Notes: generated from the sequence alone by a model not told the origin. Positions 1-5,296 are shown, numbered from the stretch's first letter. The stretch is DNA of 7,103 bases from Patescibacteria group bacterium (GCA_030836665.1 JAUPLX010000117.1:1-7103), one strand, 5' to 3'. Numbers and translations are program-made.

Positions 1-16
1 CGGGGCGGCTTTTTTA
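1..16. terminator. Partial intrinsic terminator cut by the window edge
   Basis: A GC-rich run (CGGGGCGGC) is followed on the plus strand by six T. On the minus strand the same bases form the first arm of a hairpin preceded by A residues, just after the EF-P stop codon. Only one arm is inside the window, so the hairpin itself cannot be confirmed. It could end EF-P transcription, a converging plus-strand gene to the left, or both. Confidence 0.4.
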
Positions 17-27
17 AAATCGGCGAA

Positions 28-591
28 CTACTTCGCGCGTTCTTGGTATTCTCCGGTTTCGGTATTCACGACGACGGTTTCGCCGTTTTCGATGAAGCCC
101 GGAACCTTGACGACGTACCCGGTGGAAAGTTTCGCGTCCTTGGTGATCTTGCCGTCGGCGGTATTCCCCTTCACGCCCGGTTCGCATTCGACGATTTCGA
201 GCTTGACGGTTGCGGGAAGGATGACGCCTACGAAGCGCCCCTCGTACGACTGGACGTCGACGATGAGTCCTTCGGTAAGGAAATTGACCGCGTCGCCGAG
301 ATCGTCCTCGGTGAGTTCAATCTGTTCGTAGGTCTCCTGGTTCATGAACGCGTAGGTTCCGGCGGATTCATAGAGGTATTCGAATTTTACGCGCGAAAGG
401 CTGACGTCTTCGAATTTTTCTTCAGAATCGAATACGCGGTCTTGAGTATTGCCGACGATGAGATTTTTGAGGCGCATCTTGATATTGGTCGCACCGCGGC
501 CCCCGCGGTGGATTTCGAACTTCACGACAAGCATGAGGTCGTTCCCGATTTTGAGAACGGTTCCCGGACGGGATTGGAGAGCGGTCTTCAT
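28..591 (-). CDS. efp: Elongation factor P, arginine-type (R32)
   Basis: EF-P binds the ribosome between the P and E sites and relieves stalling at consecutive prolines. The protein is 187 residues, the normal length. It has the N-terminal KOW-like domain (about 1-65) followed by two OB domains. The C-terminal family signature is recognisable around AKLSTGYVVKVPGF, and the end (TGEYQERAK) matches the usual TGEY-x-x-R ending. The tip of the loop that reaches the peptidyl-transferase centre reads RGGRGATN, with Arg32 where E. coli has the beta-lysylated Lys34. The start MKTA and the stretch KMRLKNLIVG resemble the Pseudomonas/Neisseria type, whose Arg32 is rhamnosylated by EarP. No earP gene lies in the window. 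The ATG has no visible Shine-Dalgarno sequence and lies 12 bases after the stop of the preceding small gene, so the two are probably co-transcribed. The stop is TAG. Confidence 0.96.
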   Translation of the reverse strand: MKTALQSRPGTVLKIGNDLMLVVKFEIHRGGRGATNIKMRLKNLIVGNTQDRVFDSEEKFEDVSLSRVKFEYLYESAGTYAFMNQETYEQIELTEDDLGDAVNFLTEGLIVDVQSYEGRFVGVILPATVKLEIVECEPGVKGNTADGKITKDAKLSTGYVVKVPGFIENGETVVVNTETGEYQERAK

Positions 592-603
592 AAGAAAAAG
601 AAT

Positions 604-789
604 TTAATAAACGATTTGATTTCTCGTAGCCCGAGCCCCTTCGGCTTTCGCGTCCAGAATTCGATTGATGGCCGGAATGACTTCTTCTTCCACCTGTTGG
701 ATATAGGCGGCAACCTCTTCGGCCGGAACCTCCGTAACGCCCTCCAAGTGGAGGTATGCGTAATCGATTCCCTTGTCGAGAATTGCCAT
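604..789 (-). CDS. Small hypothetical protein upstream of efp
   Basis: A 61-residue soluble, acidic protein beginning MAILDKGIDYAY, with a probable amphipathic helix at about 23-48 (PAEEVAAYIQQVEEEVIPAI). I do not recognise the family. The open frame extends further upstream, but that part runs into the tRNA-Thr gene, so the ATG at 789 is the sensible start. There is no Shine-Dalgarno motif before it. An A/T-rich TAAAAC seven bases upstream could be a -10 box of a near-leaderless transcript, but the -35 is poor. It ends in TAA 12 bases before efp, which suggests an operon. Codon use matches the neighbouring genes, supporting a real gene. Confidence 0.7.
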   Translation of the reverse strand: MAILDKGIDYAYLHLEGVTEVPAEEVAAYIQQVEEEVIPAINRILDAKAEGARATRNQIVY

Positions 790-830
790 TCTTGAGAGTT
801 TTATGGAGCCCAAAGGACGTAAAAAAACGA

Positions 831-906
831 TGGAGCCGCCCATGGGACTCGAACCCACGACCTACGCGTTACGAGTGCGTTGCTCTACCAACTGAGCTAG
901 GGCGGC
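831..906 (-). tRNA. tRNA-Thr (anticodon CGU)
   Basis: A complete cloverleaf can be drawn. The acceptor stem GCCGCCC pairs with GGGCGGC, the D arm is GCTC/GAGC, the T arm contains TTCGAGT, and the 3' CCA is encoded. The anticodon loop is CTCGTAA, giving CGU, which reads the Thr codon ACG. The anticodon stem ACGCA/CGCGT has a mismatch at its loop-side pair (A31 with C39); the other four pairs are good. The discriminator base is U. Seven T follow a few bases after the CCA end on the minus strand, which may serve for termination or processing. Confidence 0.95.
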
Positions 907-955
907 GAAATGGAGATTGGGAATTTTTCGCCTTAGAATCAATGAAATCCGAGAA

Positions 956-1015
956 AGTTTGAAAAAATTCCAATGAGCCGTACGAGTTGGTACGATGAAT
1001 GAATTTTTTCAAACT
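956..1015 (-). repeat. Long nested hairpin between tRNA-Pro and tRNA-Thr
   Basis: Positions 956-970 (AGTTTGAAAAAATTC) and 1001-1015 are perfect 15-base inverted repeats. Within the 30-base loop a second pair of arms, 979-983 (CGTAC) and 990-994 (GTACG), can form an inner hairpin with a 6-base loop. The element fills the middle of the 143-base spacer between two tRNA genes on the presumed common transcript. It may be an RNA processing site, a weak terminator or a protein-binding palindrome. The sequence does not say which. Confidence 0.6.
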
Positions 1016-1049
1016 GACGAAGGAATTCGTGATTATGAGCGAAAAGAAA

Positions 1050-1126
1050 TGGTCAGGAAGATGAGACTCGAACTCACAACCCCCAGCACCCCATGCTGGT
1101 GCGCTAGCCAATTGCGCCACTTCCTG
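1050..1126 (-). tRNA. tRNA-Pro (anticodon GGG)
   Basis: The cloverleaf is complete with an encoded CCA. The acceptor stem CAGGAAG pairs with CTTCCTG, the D stem is GCGC/GCGC, the anticodon stem CCAGC/GCTGG is perfect, and the T stem is GTGAG/CTCAT. The anticodon loop ATGGGGT gives GGG, with G37 as expected for proline tRNA and an A32/U38 pair. C1-G72 and discriminator A fit a bacterial proline tRNA. Only 57 bases separate it from the upstream tRNA-Leu, and no convincing promoter lies between them, so it is probably processed from a shared transcript. Confidence 0.95.
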
Positions 1127-1183
1127 AAAGGCTTTTTTCTTACGCAATGCCCCCTTCGCGAACCGGAAGACCGGAGTTCGAAT

Positions 1184-1269
1184 TGGTGCCCAAGATGAGA
1201 CTCGAACTCACACGGGATTGCTCCCACAGGCTTCTGAAACCTGCGTGTCTACCATTCCACCACCTGGGC
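1184..1269 (-). tRNA. tRNA-Leu (anticodon CAG)
   Basis: A class II tRNA with a long variable arm (stem TGGGA/TCCCG type) and an encoded CCA. The acceptor stem GCCCAGG pairs with CTTGGGC, including one G-T pair. The anticodon loop TTCAGAA gives CAG, which reads the Leu codon CUG. The discriminator is A, as expected for leucine. It is the first gene of the three-tRNA minus-strand cluster and has a clear promoter directly upstream. Confidence 0.95.
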
Positions 1270-1280
1270 GAGGCGGGCGA

Positions 1281-1308
1281 ATTATAGCGAAAAGGTGCTC
1301 TCTGGCAA
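1281..1308 (-). promoter_or_regulatory. Promoter of the tRNA Leu-Pro-Thr cluster
   Basis: On the minus strand a -35 box TTGCCA (1303-1308) and a perfect -10 box TATAAT (1281-1286) are separated by 16 bases. The box ends 11 bases before the mature tRNA-Leu 5' end, suitable for a short leader trimmed by RNase P. Confidence 0.75.
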
Positions 1309-1337
1309 ATATTAATACGAAGGCGAGAGTGGCAGAC

Positions 1338-1982
1338 CTAACGCTCGGAAGGCGCATTCTTCGTTTTCTCCGCGTTCCGTTTGTTGAATTCGCGAATCGT
1401 CTCCAAAATTCCCTCGACGTCCTGGGGATTCGATATCGTGGCGGATTTGTTTCGAACGGTTTCTTCGCGATCCGTTCGGGAGCGCCCGGAATCCGGAACG
1501 GACGCCTGAGTCCTGTCGGATTGTGGGATTTTCGAATCTTTCGGTGCCGTCGGAGCCGGAAGGGCGGGCTTCGGCGGCTGATTGGGAAGCCCGTCGAGAA
1601 TCTTCTGATGGGCGCGCATGATTTCTTCGGGAGTCATTTTGGGAACGTCTTTTTCCGAATCTTTCCCGACGGGGGCCGGATGGGACAACGACGTCTTTGC
1701 GGACTTTTTCTTCGGACGTTCGGAATCTTGCAGATACAGTGCCGTTCCTCCCGCAACCGCGAGAACGACGGTTCCGGCGGCGCCCAAAAGGATGATCTTA
1801 TTCGTCCGGTCACGATAAAACTCTACGAGCTCGGCTACCGCGGAGCGTTTCATGGACTCGAACTTTCCGAGGGTTTCCATTTCGCCCGAAACCGTATCGA
1901 GGAATTTTTTCTCCGCCTTCGGCGACGGAACTGGTGGTTTCGAAGACGTGGCGGAAGCTGACGGGGTCGTGGTCGGTTTCAT
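1338..1982 (-). CDS. Hypothetical single-pass membrane protein, Pro/Ser/Lys-rich
   Basis: A 214-residue protein of no family I recognise. Residues 1-25 are rich in Ser, Thr and Pro. Residues 26-60 are a charged, probably helical stretch. One hydrophobic segment lies at about 63-84 (IILLGAAGTVVLAVAGGTALYL). The remainder is low-complexity, rich in Pro, Lys and Ser, with a short helical piece near 185-205 (DVEGILETIREFNKRN). There is no cleavable signal, so the segment is most likely a membrane anchor. A small soluble N-terminal region may sit inside and the disordered tail outside, but the topology is uncertain. The ATG at 1982 is the first in frame and has no Shine-Dalgarno motif. A weak promoter (TTGATT, 16 bases, TACTCT) may lie 20-50 bases upstream. 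The stop is TAG. No terminator is visible before the tRNA promoter. Confidence 0.8.
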   Translation of the reverse strand: MKPTTTPSASATSSKPPVPSPKAEKKFLDTVSGEMETLGKFESMKRSAVAELVEFYRDRTNKIILLGAAGTVVLAVAGGTALYLQDSERPKKKSAKTSLSHPAPVGKDSEKDVPKMTPEEIMRAHQKILDGLPNQPPKPALPAPTAPKDSKIPQSDRTQASVPDSGRSRTDREETVRNKSATISNPQDVEGILETIREFNKRNAEKTKNAPSER

Positions 1983-2131
1983 GGGGATCGTTTAGGAAAG
2001 AGTATCGAAACCGCAAAAAAAATCAACCGTCAAGGGCGAATCGTTGCGCCGTCAGGGAAATTATGGGAAAATATTCCTGCTTTATCCTCCGAAGGACGTA
2101 AGGACGGAAGAAGCCGTACGGTATGCATGCG

Positions 2132-2175
2132 AAAAGAAACGGATCCACCGAATTCGAGATCCGTTTCTTTTTTTG
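2132..2175. terminator. Bidirectional intrinsic terminator after the 2202-2780 gene
   Basis: A perfect 14-base stem pairs 2132-2145 (AAAAGAAACGGATC) with 2158-2171, around a 12-base loop. It is followed by T on the plus strand. On the minus strand the stem itself ends in TTTCTTTT. It lies about 30 bases beyond the TAG of the minus-strand gene that ends at 2202, but well past that gene's in-frame TGA. This supports the longer reading of that gene. Confidence 0.8.
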
Positions 2176-2201
2176 TCCGAAACTTTTTGTCCGAGGATAC
2201 C

Positions 2202-2780
2202 CTATTCCCGAGCACGGACGGTCAGTTTGGCTTTTCCGAGAGAAATGGAGACGTCCTCCCCTTTCGTTATCGGACCTTCGATTTCAAAAACGTACTTTCC
2301 GTATTCGATAATGATCGGTTCGGGGATTCGGAGGGCGGATCACGAGTCCGTGACCGGTACGGTTCCGATATCGGAACTTCCGGCCGACGCGCCCGTCGAC
2401 ACGGGGGGAACGAGCGTTCCGGAAAAATCCGCCACCACGGAAACGGGCGGGACGGGTTCGACCGGCAGGGATTCTTTCGGTACGTATTTCGGAATCGGGG
2501 GCGGAACGGGAGCATTTCCATAATCGCGGACGTAGGTCGCGAAGTCGGCGATTCGAGAAATCCAGGAGGGGGCGTCTTCCCGTGCTTGGGAATACGCGTC
2601 CTCCGCACCCGCGACCACGGCAAGACGGGCATGTTCGAAATCGCCGGGGCGGTTCGAACGCAAAAGGAACAACGCGAAGACGAGAACCGTCAGTAAAAGC
2701 ATGAGTAGGAGTACCCGGAGATCCTGATCGGAACGGTCCGGCTTCTCGGACGCGGAATCCTTTTTTGGGTCGGAAACCAT
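2202..2780 (-). CDS. Hypothetical membrane-anchored protein interrupted by an in-frame TGA
   Basis: Read with TGA as sense, this is a 192-residue protein; under the standard code it stops at 2340 after 146 residues. Residues 1-21 are charged, about 22-40 form one very hydrophobic segment (VLLLMLLLTVLVFALFLL), and about 90-146 are rich in Pro, Val and Ser, like an extracellular linker. After the TGA at codon 147 come 45 more codons (starting SALRIPEPIIIEYGKYVF), which look like a compact beta domain, ending in TAG. That tail uses the codons of its neighbours and contains no ATG, GTG or TTG, so it cannot be a separate gene with a usual start. A TTG lies five codons upstream at 2795, but the ATG at 2780 is preferred. 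No Shine-Dalgarno motif is visible. I know no family for it. Together with the next two upstream genes it may belong to an envelope gene group. Confidence 0.72.
2340..2342 (-). other. In-frame TGA codon, sense-like (gene 2202-2780)
   Basis: The context on the minus strand is GAC TCG TGA TCC GCC CTC. Clean coding sequence continues in the same frame for 45 codons to a TAG at 2202-2204, and a terminator follows. GGA to TGA is one base change, so glycine (as in genetic code 25) is the simplest residue at this place. Tryptophan, a nonsense mutation or a sequencing error remain possible. Confidence 0.65.
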
Positions 2781-2904
2781 GGATATGGAGAGCAAATGGT
2801 ACGAACGCCGGTAGTTTACGCCACGTTTTCAGAAAATGAAAGTCCGTTTCGGATATCGACCTCCGGGCCTCCGAAAAGTGCCAAAACCGTTATTTGCGCG
2901 AAAC

Positions 2905-3687
2905 CTACGAAAACAGGGATACGAAACGTTCGGCGACGGTTTTCCGATTCATGGCGATGGACAGTATCGGGCGTTTTGCGAGGAGTTTCTGCGTCGAGGG
3001 ATCATGAAAGGTGAGCCACTCTCCGGAGCGAAGCGGAAACGTGATGAGCAATTCGCGACGACCCCTATGCCCGGTTGCCGTCTTGAGGTCGACCGCGCAG
3101 ATGAGGCGTTGGATGCGTACTGGTTTCAATGCTCCCGGGACTTCTACCAGACGGTCGAATTTCGTATCGAATATCTTTAAGATCTTGAAGTATTCGAACC
3201 CGTCGATGCCGACGTTCAGAACGCTGCCGCGTTCGAGCGCTTCGACCACCCGTTCCGGCACGAAGTCTTCAGTTTTGGCGGAATCGATGACGTCGTATCA
3301 TGCCTCTTTATGGGTTTCGGTCACCCCGTAGGTTCTCATGAGATCGGCGATCTTTCCTCCGACCGATTCGATAATCGATTCCACCGATTCGAACGCGGTG
3401 GAAAACATTCCGGAAAACGGAGCCGGATTCGCGGGAGTGGGGACCGGTACCGGTTCGTTACGGGCAACGAGGCAAATATCAACGGCATTTTGCGGACCGT
3501 CATCGCCCACATCGAAATCTATCGCGTGAACGGCCGTCGCTACGGATGCCGAAACGCTCGAAGCGAGGGGTTTCGATGATGGTTCTGGCTTGGCAGGAAT
3601 AGGTACGCCGCGACGTCCGGCAAGTTTTTGACGAAGCTCCCAAGCGGCGATTTCCAGTTGGGATTTTTGATCGGAAGCGGGATTCAT
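2905..3687 (-). CDS. Hypothetical protein spanning an in-frame TGA (probably leaderless)
   Basis: Read through the TGA at 3298-3300 this is a 260-residue protein. Under the standard code it splits into 3298-3687 (129 residues) and, from a GTG at 3261, 2905-3261 (118 residues). Residues 1-35 are charged and helical. About 35-90 are rich in Pro, Ser and Ala and likely disordered. About 90-129 form a helix (ending VTETHKEA). The part after TGA (YDVIDSAKTEDF, then PERVVEALERGS) is a folded-looking mixed alpha/beta domain rich in Ile, Leu and Arg. The 12 codons between TGA and GTG have the codon pattern of the rest of the gene, and no ribosome binding site precedes the GTG, arguing for one continuous protein. 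There is no signal peptide or membrane segment, and no family is recognised. The ATG lies six bases after a TATAAT box, so the message is probably leaderless. The stop is TAG. Confidence 0.7.
3298..3300 (-). other. In-frame TGA codon, sense-like (gene 2905-3687)
   Basis: The context on the minus strand is GAG GCA TGA TAC GAC GTC. The frame stays open for 130 further codons on the far side, to a TAG at 2905-2907. This is the second such event in adjacent genes. The overlapping ATG in GCATGA opens only a short frame, so it is not a stop-start overlap for another gene. Glycine in place of GGA is the simplest reading. Confidence 0.62.
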
Positions 3688-3693
3688 CCGCCG

Positions 3694-3721
3694 ATTATAC
3701 GATAATTCCGGGAGAATGCAA
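3694..3721 (-). promoter_or_regulatory. Promoter giving a leaderless mRNA for gene 2905-3687
   Basis: On the minus strand, TTGCAT (3716-3721), a 16-base spacer and a perfect TATAAT (3694-3699) are followed after only six bases by the ATG at 3687. Transcription normally starts six to eight bases after the -10 box, so the first base of the message would be at or next to the A of ATG. Confidence 0.7.
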
Positions 3722-3748
3722 TGCGGTGGGGATTGAAAGCCAGTACAA

Positions 3749-4441
3749 TTAATTCATCTTGTAGATCCGCATGCTCGCAAGCCCCGAATGGATGAACCAA
3801 TCGGCCGCCGAAGCGGTTTCGAGCCTCATGGAAATCGTGGTATTAGCGGCGACGTACGACATGCCGGAGACGGCGTAGTTCGTATAGGTGTTCGTTCCGG
3901 CGGACCGTATCATATGGATGCCGTAAGCGACGTTCGCACCGGCGCTACTTTTAAGCATCATGTCGAAACGCCCCGTATACGCAGAAGTCATGGCGTCGGT
4001 CGATCCCTCGAAATAGTAGTACCCGGCCTTCTTCACGAGAACGCCGGACTGATCCGCTAAAAGTTCGAAATATTCGGGATTCGTATTGACGTTCTCAGTT
4101 TGAAGCAATACCGTCGTGGCAGTACTGGTGGTGTATTGGTGTCCGCCGTGCTGCCATTGTCCGAAGATGGGCGTCGCTTTGACGTTTCCGTTCACTTCGA
4201 GTTCTTCGGTGGGGGCGTTCGTCGCCACGCCGATCTTTCCTCCCGTGCTGTAAATACCATCGGTTCGCCCTCCGATGTCGTTCACCTTCGCGACGAGGCT
4301 ATTCCATAGGGCAGCGGTAAGCGGGGATGAGGCGGAAACGTCCGCGAGGTTCGTCCATGCCGCATACGCTACCGTGCAGGCCAGTATGGTAAGAAAGGAG
4401 GTGATTCCGAAAAGTATGGCGTGTTTTATGGTGTTTTTCAT
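3749..4441 (-). CDS. Secreted fibre/adhesin-like protein with C1q/TNF-like C-terminal domain
   Basis: A 230-residue exported protein. Residues 1-28 are a signal peptide: Lys at 2 and 6, a hydrophobic core, and likely cleavage after AYA at 25-27. About 29-60 (AWTNLADVSASSPLTAALWNSL) is a helical segment of a kind frequent in secreted proteins of Gracilibacteria and Peregrinibacteria, to my knowledge. About 68-90 (GKIGVATNAPTEELEVNGNV) matches the head motif found in tail-fibre and adhesin proteins. About 95-230 is beta-rich with Tyr, Gly and Thr, and its GVLVKKAGYYYFEG core resembles the jelly-roll of C1q/TNF-like domains, which usually form trimers and bind ligands. A surface-binding role is inferred, not shown. 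It has its own promoter and no clear Shine-Dalgarno motif. The stop is TAA, and no terminator is visible between it and the next gene downstream. Confidence 0.82.
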   Translation of the reverse strand: MKNTIKHAILFGITSFLTILACTVAYAAWTNLADVSASSPLTAALWNSLVAKVNDIGGRTDGIYSTGGKIGVATNAPTEELEVNGNVKATPIFGQWQHGGHQYTTSTATTVLLQTENVNTNPEYFELLADQSGVLVKKAGYYYFEGSTDAMTSAYTGRFDMMLKSSAGANVAYGIHMIRSAGTNTYTNYAVSGMSYVAANTTISMRLETASAADWFIHSGLASMRIYKMN

Positions 4442-4478
4442 GCGTATCAGGGAATCGATAGTTAAATTTCTAAACGAG

Positions 4479-4507
4479 ATTTTAATCTTTTACGGCCATT
4501 CTGTCAA
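4479..4507 (-). promoter_or_regulatory. Promoter of the adhesin-like gene
   Basis: On the minus strand a perfect -35 box TTGACA (4502-4507), a 17-base spacer and a -10 box TAAAAT (4479-4484) give a leader of roughly 30 bases before the ATG at 4441. The leader has no obvious ribosome binding site. Confidence 0.78.
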
Positions 4508-4581
4508 TCGAAACGTTCTCTCCGCGCCTACTTCCGAATTCGACGTTTTCGAAAATTCCGCGAAAACCCCCTTCGCTGCGA

Positions 4582-4620
4582 TTTTTAAAAACGAAATCCC
4601 CTGCTTTCGCAAGGGATTTC
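4582..4620 (-). terminator. Intrinsic terminator after the tRNA-like element
   Basis: GAAATCCC (4593-4600) pairs with GGGATTTC (4613-4620). The stem continues inside with TGC/GCA after one mismatch and ends in a small TTTC loop. On the minus strand GTTTTTAAAAA follows. It would end transcripts coming from the tRNA pair or the element to its right. The plus strand also has a T-rich stretch after the stem, so it may act both ways. Confidence 0.65.
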
Positions 4621-4630
4621 TTATTTTCAA

Positions 4631-4763
4631 ATGGTGCCCGAGGGGGGACTTGTTCGCTCACGTCGCTTCGCGACTCCGCGAGACGGGTGTCGGGGCCGGA
4701 AGCCAAATCATTGGCTTCCTATGCCGCATTGCGGCCTACCCCTCTATTCAAGTCCCCCCTCGG
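4631..4763 (-). repeat. Structured element carrying a copy of the tRNA-Leu(GAG) 3' end
   Basis: Positions 4631-4652 are a 22-base exact copy, in the same orientation, of 4813-4834, the T-loop-to-CCA end of tRNA-Leu(GAG). An inverted 15-base copy of part of it (4638-4652 against 4749-4763) closes the element into a long stem. Inside are three perfect hairpins: 4662-4666/4670-4674, 4698-4706/4711-4719 (9 pairs, 4-base loop) and 4723-4727/4731-4735. Read on the minus strand it would fold as a branched RNA with a 15-pair closing stem and a 3' GCACCA end, placed between two terminators. It may be a tRNA-like RNA, a palindromic repeat born from the tRNA gene, or a relic of integration at the tRNA. 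No convincing ORF lies in it. Confidence 0.7.
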
Positions 4764-4801
4764 AAAAATAAAAAATAATCCCCGCTCCTTGCGGAACGGG
4801 G
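4764..4801 (-). terminator. Intrinsic terminator of the tRNA Arg-Leu transcript
   Basis: On the minus strand CCCCGTTCC and GGAGCGGGG (4780-4801) form a 9-pair stem with one wobble pair, capped by a GCAA tetraloop. ATTATTTTTTATTTTT follows. It lies 12 bases beyond the CCA end of tRNA-Leu(GAG). Confidence 0.85.
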
Positions 4802-4813
4802 CTTATGTTTTCA

Positions 4814-4898
4814 TGGTGCCCGAGGGGGGACTTGAACCCCCACACCTTTCGGCATACGCACCTCAAGCGTACGTGTCTACCAATTCCACCACCCGGGC
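4814..4898 (-). tRNA. tRNA-Leu (anticodon GAG)
   Basis: A class II tRNA with a long variable arm. The acceptor GCCCGGG pairs with CTCGGGC (one G-T pair), discriminator A and CCA are encoded, the anticodon stem TACGC/GCGTA is perfect, and the loop TTGAGGT gives GAG. It reads CUC and CUU. The T stem is five G-C pairs. Its 3' end is duplicated 182 bases away at 4631-4652. It lies 74 bases downstream of tRNA-Arg without a clear promoter of its own, so the two are probably one transcript. Confidence 0.95.
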
Positions 4899-4972
4899 TT
4901 GGGTATCTTCCATCTTTTGAGGTCTTTTTGTGATCGCCCCTCTTTCGATTCGTCGTGGGCATATCGCTCTTA

Positions 4973-5049
4973 TGGTGCACCCTGCAGGAATCGAACCCAC
5001 GGCCTCCTGGTTCGAAGCCAGGCGCTCTATCCAACTGAGCTAAGGGTGC
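4973..5049 (-). tRNA. tRNA-Arg (anticodon UCG)
   Basis: A complete cloverleaf. The acceptor GCACCCT pairs with AGGGTGC, the D arm is GCTC/GAGC, the anticodon stem CCTGG/CCAGG is perfect with loop CTTCGAA (anticodon UCG, reading CGA and other CGN codons), and the T loop is TTCGATT. A73 and CCA are encoded. It is the first gene of the tRNA pair and has a promoter about 30 bases upstream. Confidence 0.95.
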
Positions 5050-5080
5050 GTTCTTTCCCCTTCAAGGAGAAGCGCGAGCG

Positions 5081-5108
5081 AGTATAGCGGAAGGAGTTTT
5101 TTTGTAAA
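5081..5108 (-). promoter_or_regulatory. Promoter of the tRNA Arg-Leu pair
   Basis: On the minus strand TTTACA (5103-5108), a 16-base spacer and TATACT (5081-5086) precede tRNA-Arg by about 31 bases. Confidence 0.7.
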
Positions 5109-5184
5109 ATCGAATTCGTGAAAAAACTTCGCCGACGTCCGTAATTCCCTTCGCGCGCCGGACGGGATGGGATTTTCATATTTA

Positions 5185-5212
5185 TTGACATACGGATTTC
5201 CGTATCTACTAT
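5185..5212 (+). promoter_or_regulatory. Promoter with palindromic operator for the nuclease lipoprotein gene
   Basis: A perfect TTGACA (5185-5190) and TACTAT (5207-5212) are 16 bases apart. The spacer is almost entirely a perfect palindrome: ATACGGA (5190-5196), TT, TCCGTAT (5199-5205). A dimeric regulator bound there would cover the promoter. The leader to the ATG at 5297 is about 78 bases. Confidence 0.75.
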
Positions 5213-5296
5213 CAAAAAGTTCCCGGGAATTCCGGATCGCTCATTCACATTGCCAAAACACATATTTTAGCCGGATACCGGCGGAAAGGAACCGAC

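Noticed and set aside
43..795. A 250-codon plus-strand open frame opposite efp
   Set aside because: It is the antisense shadow of efp and the small gene behind it; composition is rich in Phe, Asp and Gly with no domain logic, and efp is certain.
1218..1961. A 247-codon plus-strand open frame opposite the 1338-1982 gene
   Set aside because: It begins inside tRNA-Leu(CAG) and is rich in Arg and Gly like other shadows here; the minus-strand gene has sensible regions and a membrane segment.
2267..2632. A 121-codon minus-strand frame overlapping gene 2202-2780, considered as a frameshifted continuation
   Set aside because: It is Arg/Pro-rich out-of-frame translation. The gene continues in its own frame after the TGA, so no frameshift is needed.
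2127..2696. A 189-codon plus-strand frame
   Set aside because: It crosses a terminator stem, runs antisense to the membrane-anchored gene and is Arg/Gly-rich without recognisable motifs.
2338..3300. Selenocysteine at the two TGA codons
   Set aside because: Neither context shows a redox-type motif, the flanking proteins resemble no selenoprotein I know, and no convincing SECIS hairpin was noticed directly after either TGA. Not formally excluded.
4482..4706. A 74-codon minus-strand frame over the structured element
   Set aside because: It runs through hairpins, a terminator and the adhesin promoter; it is explained by these non-coding features.
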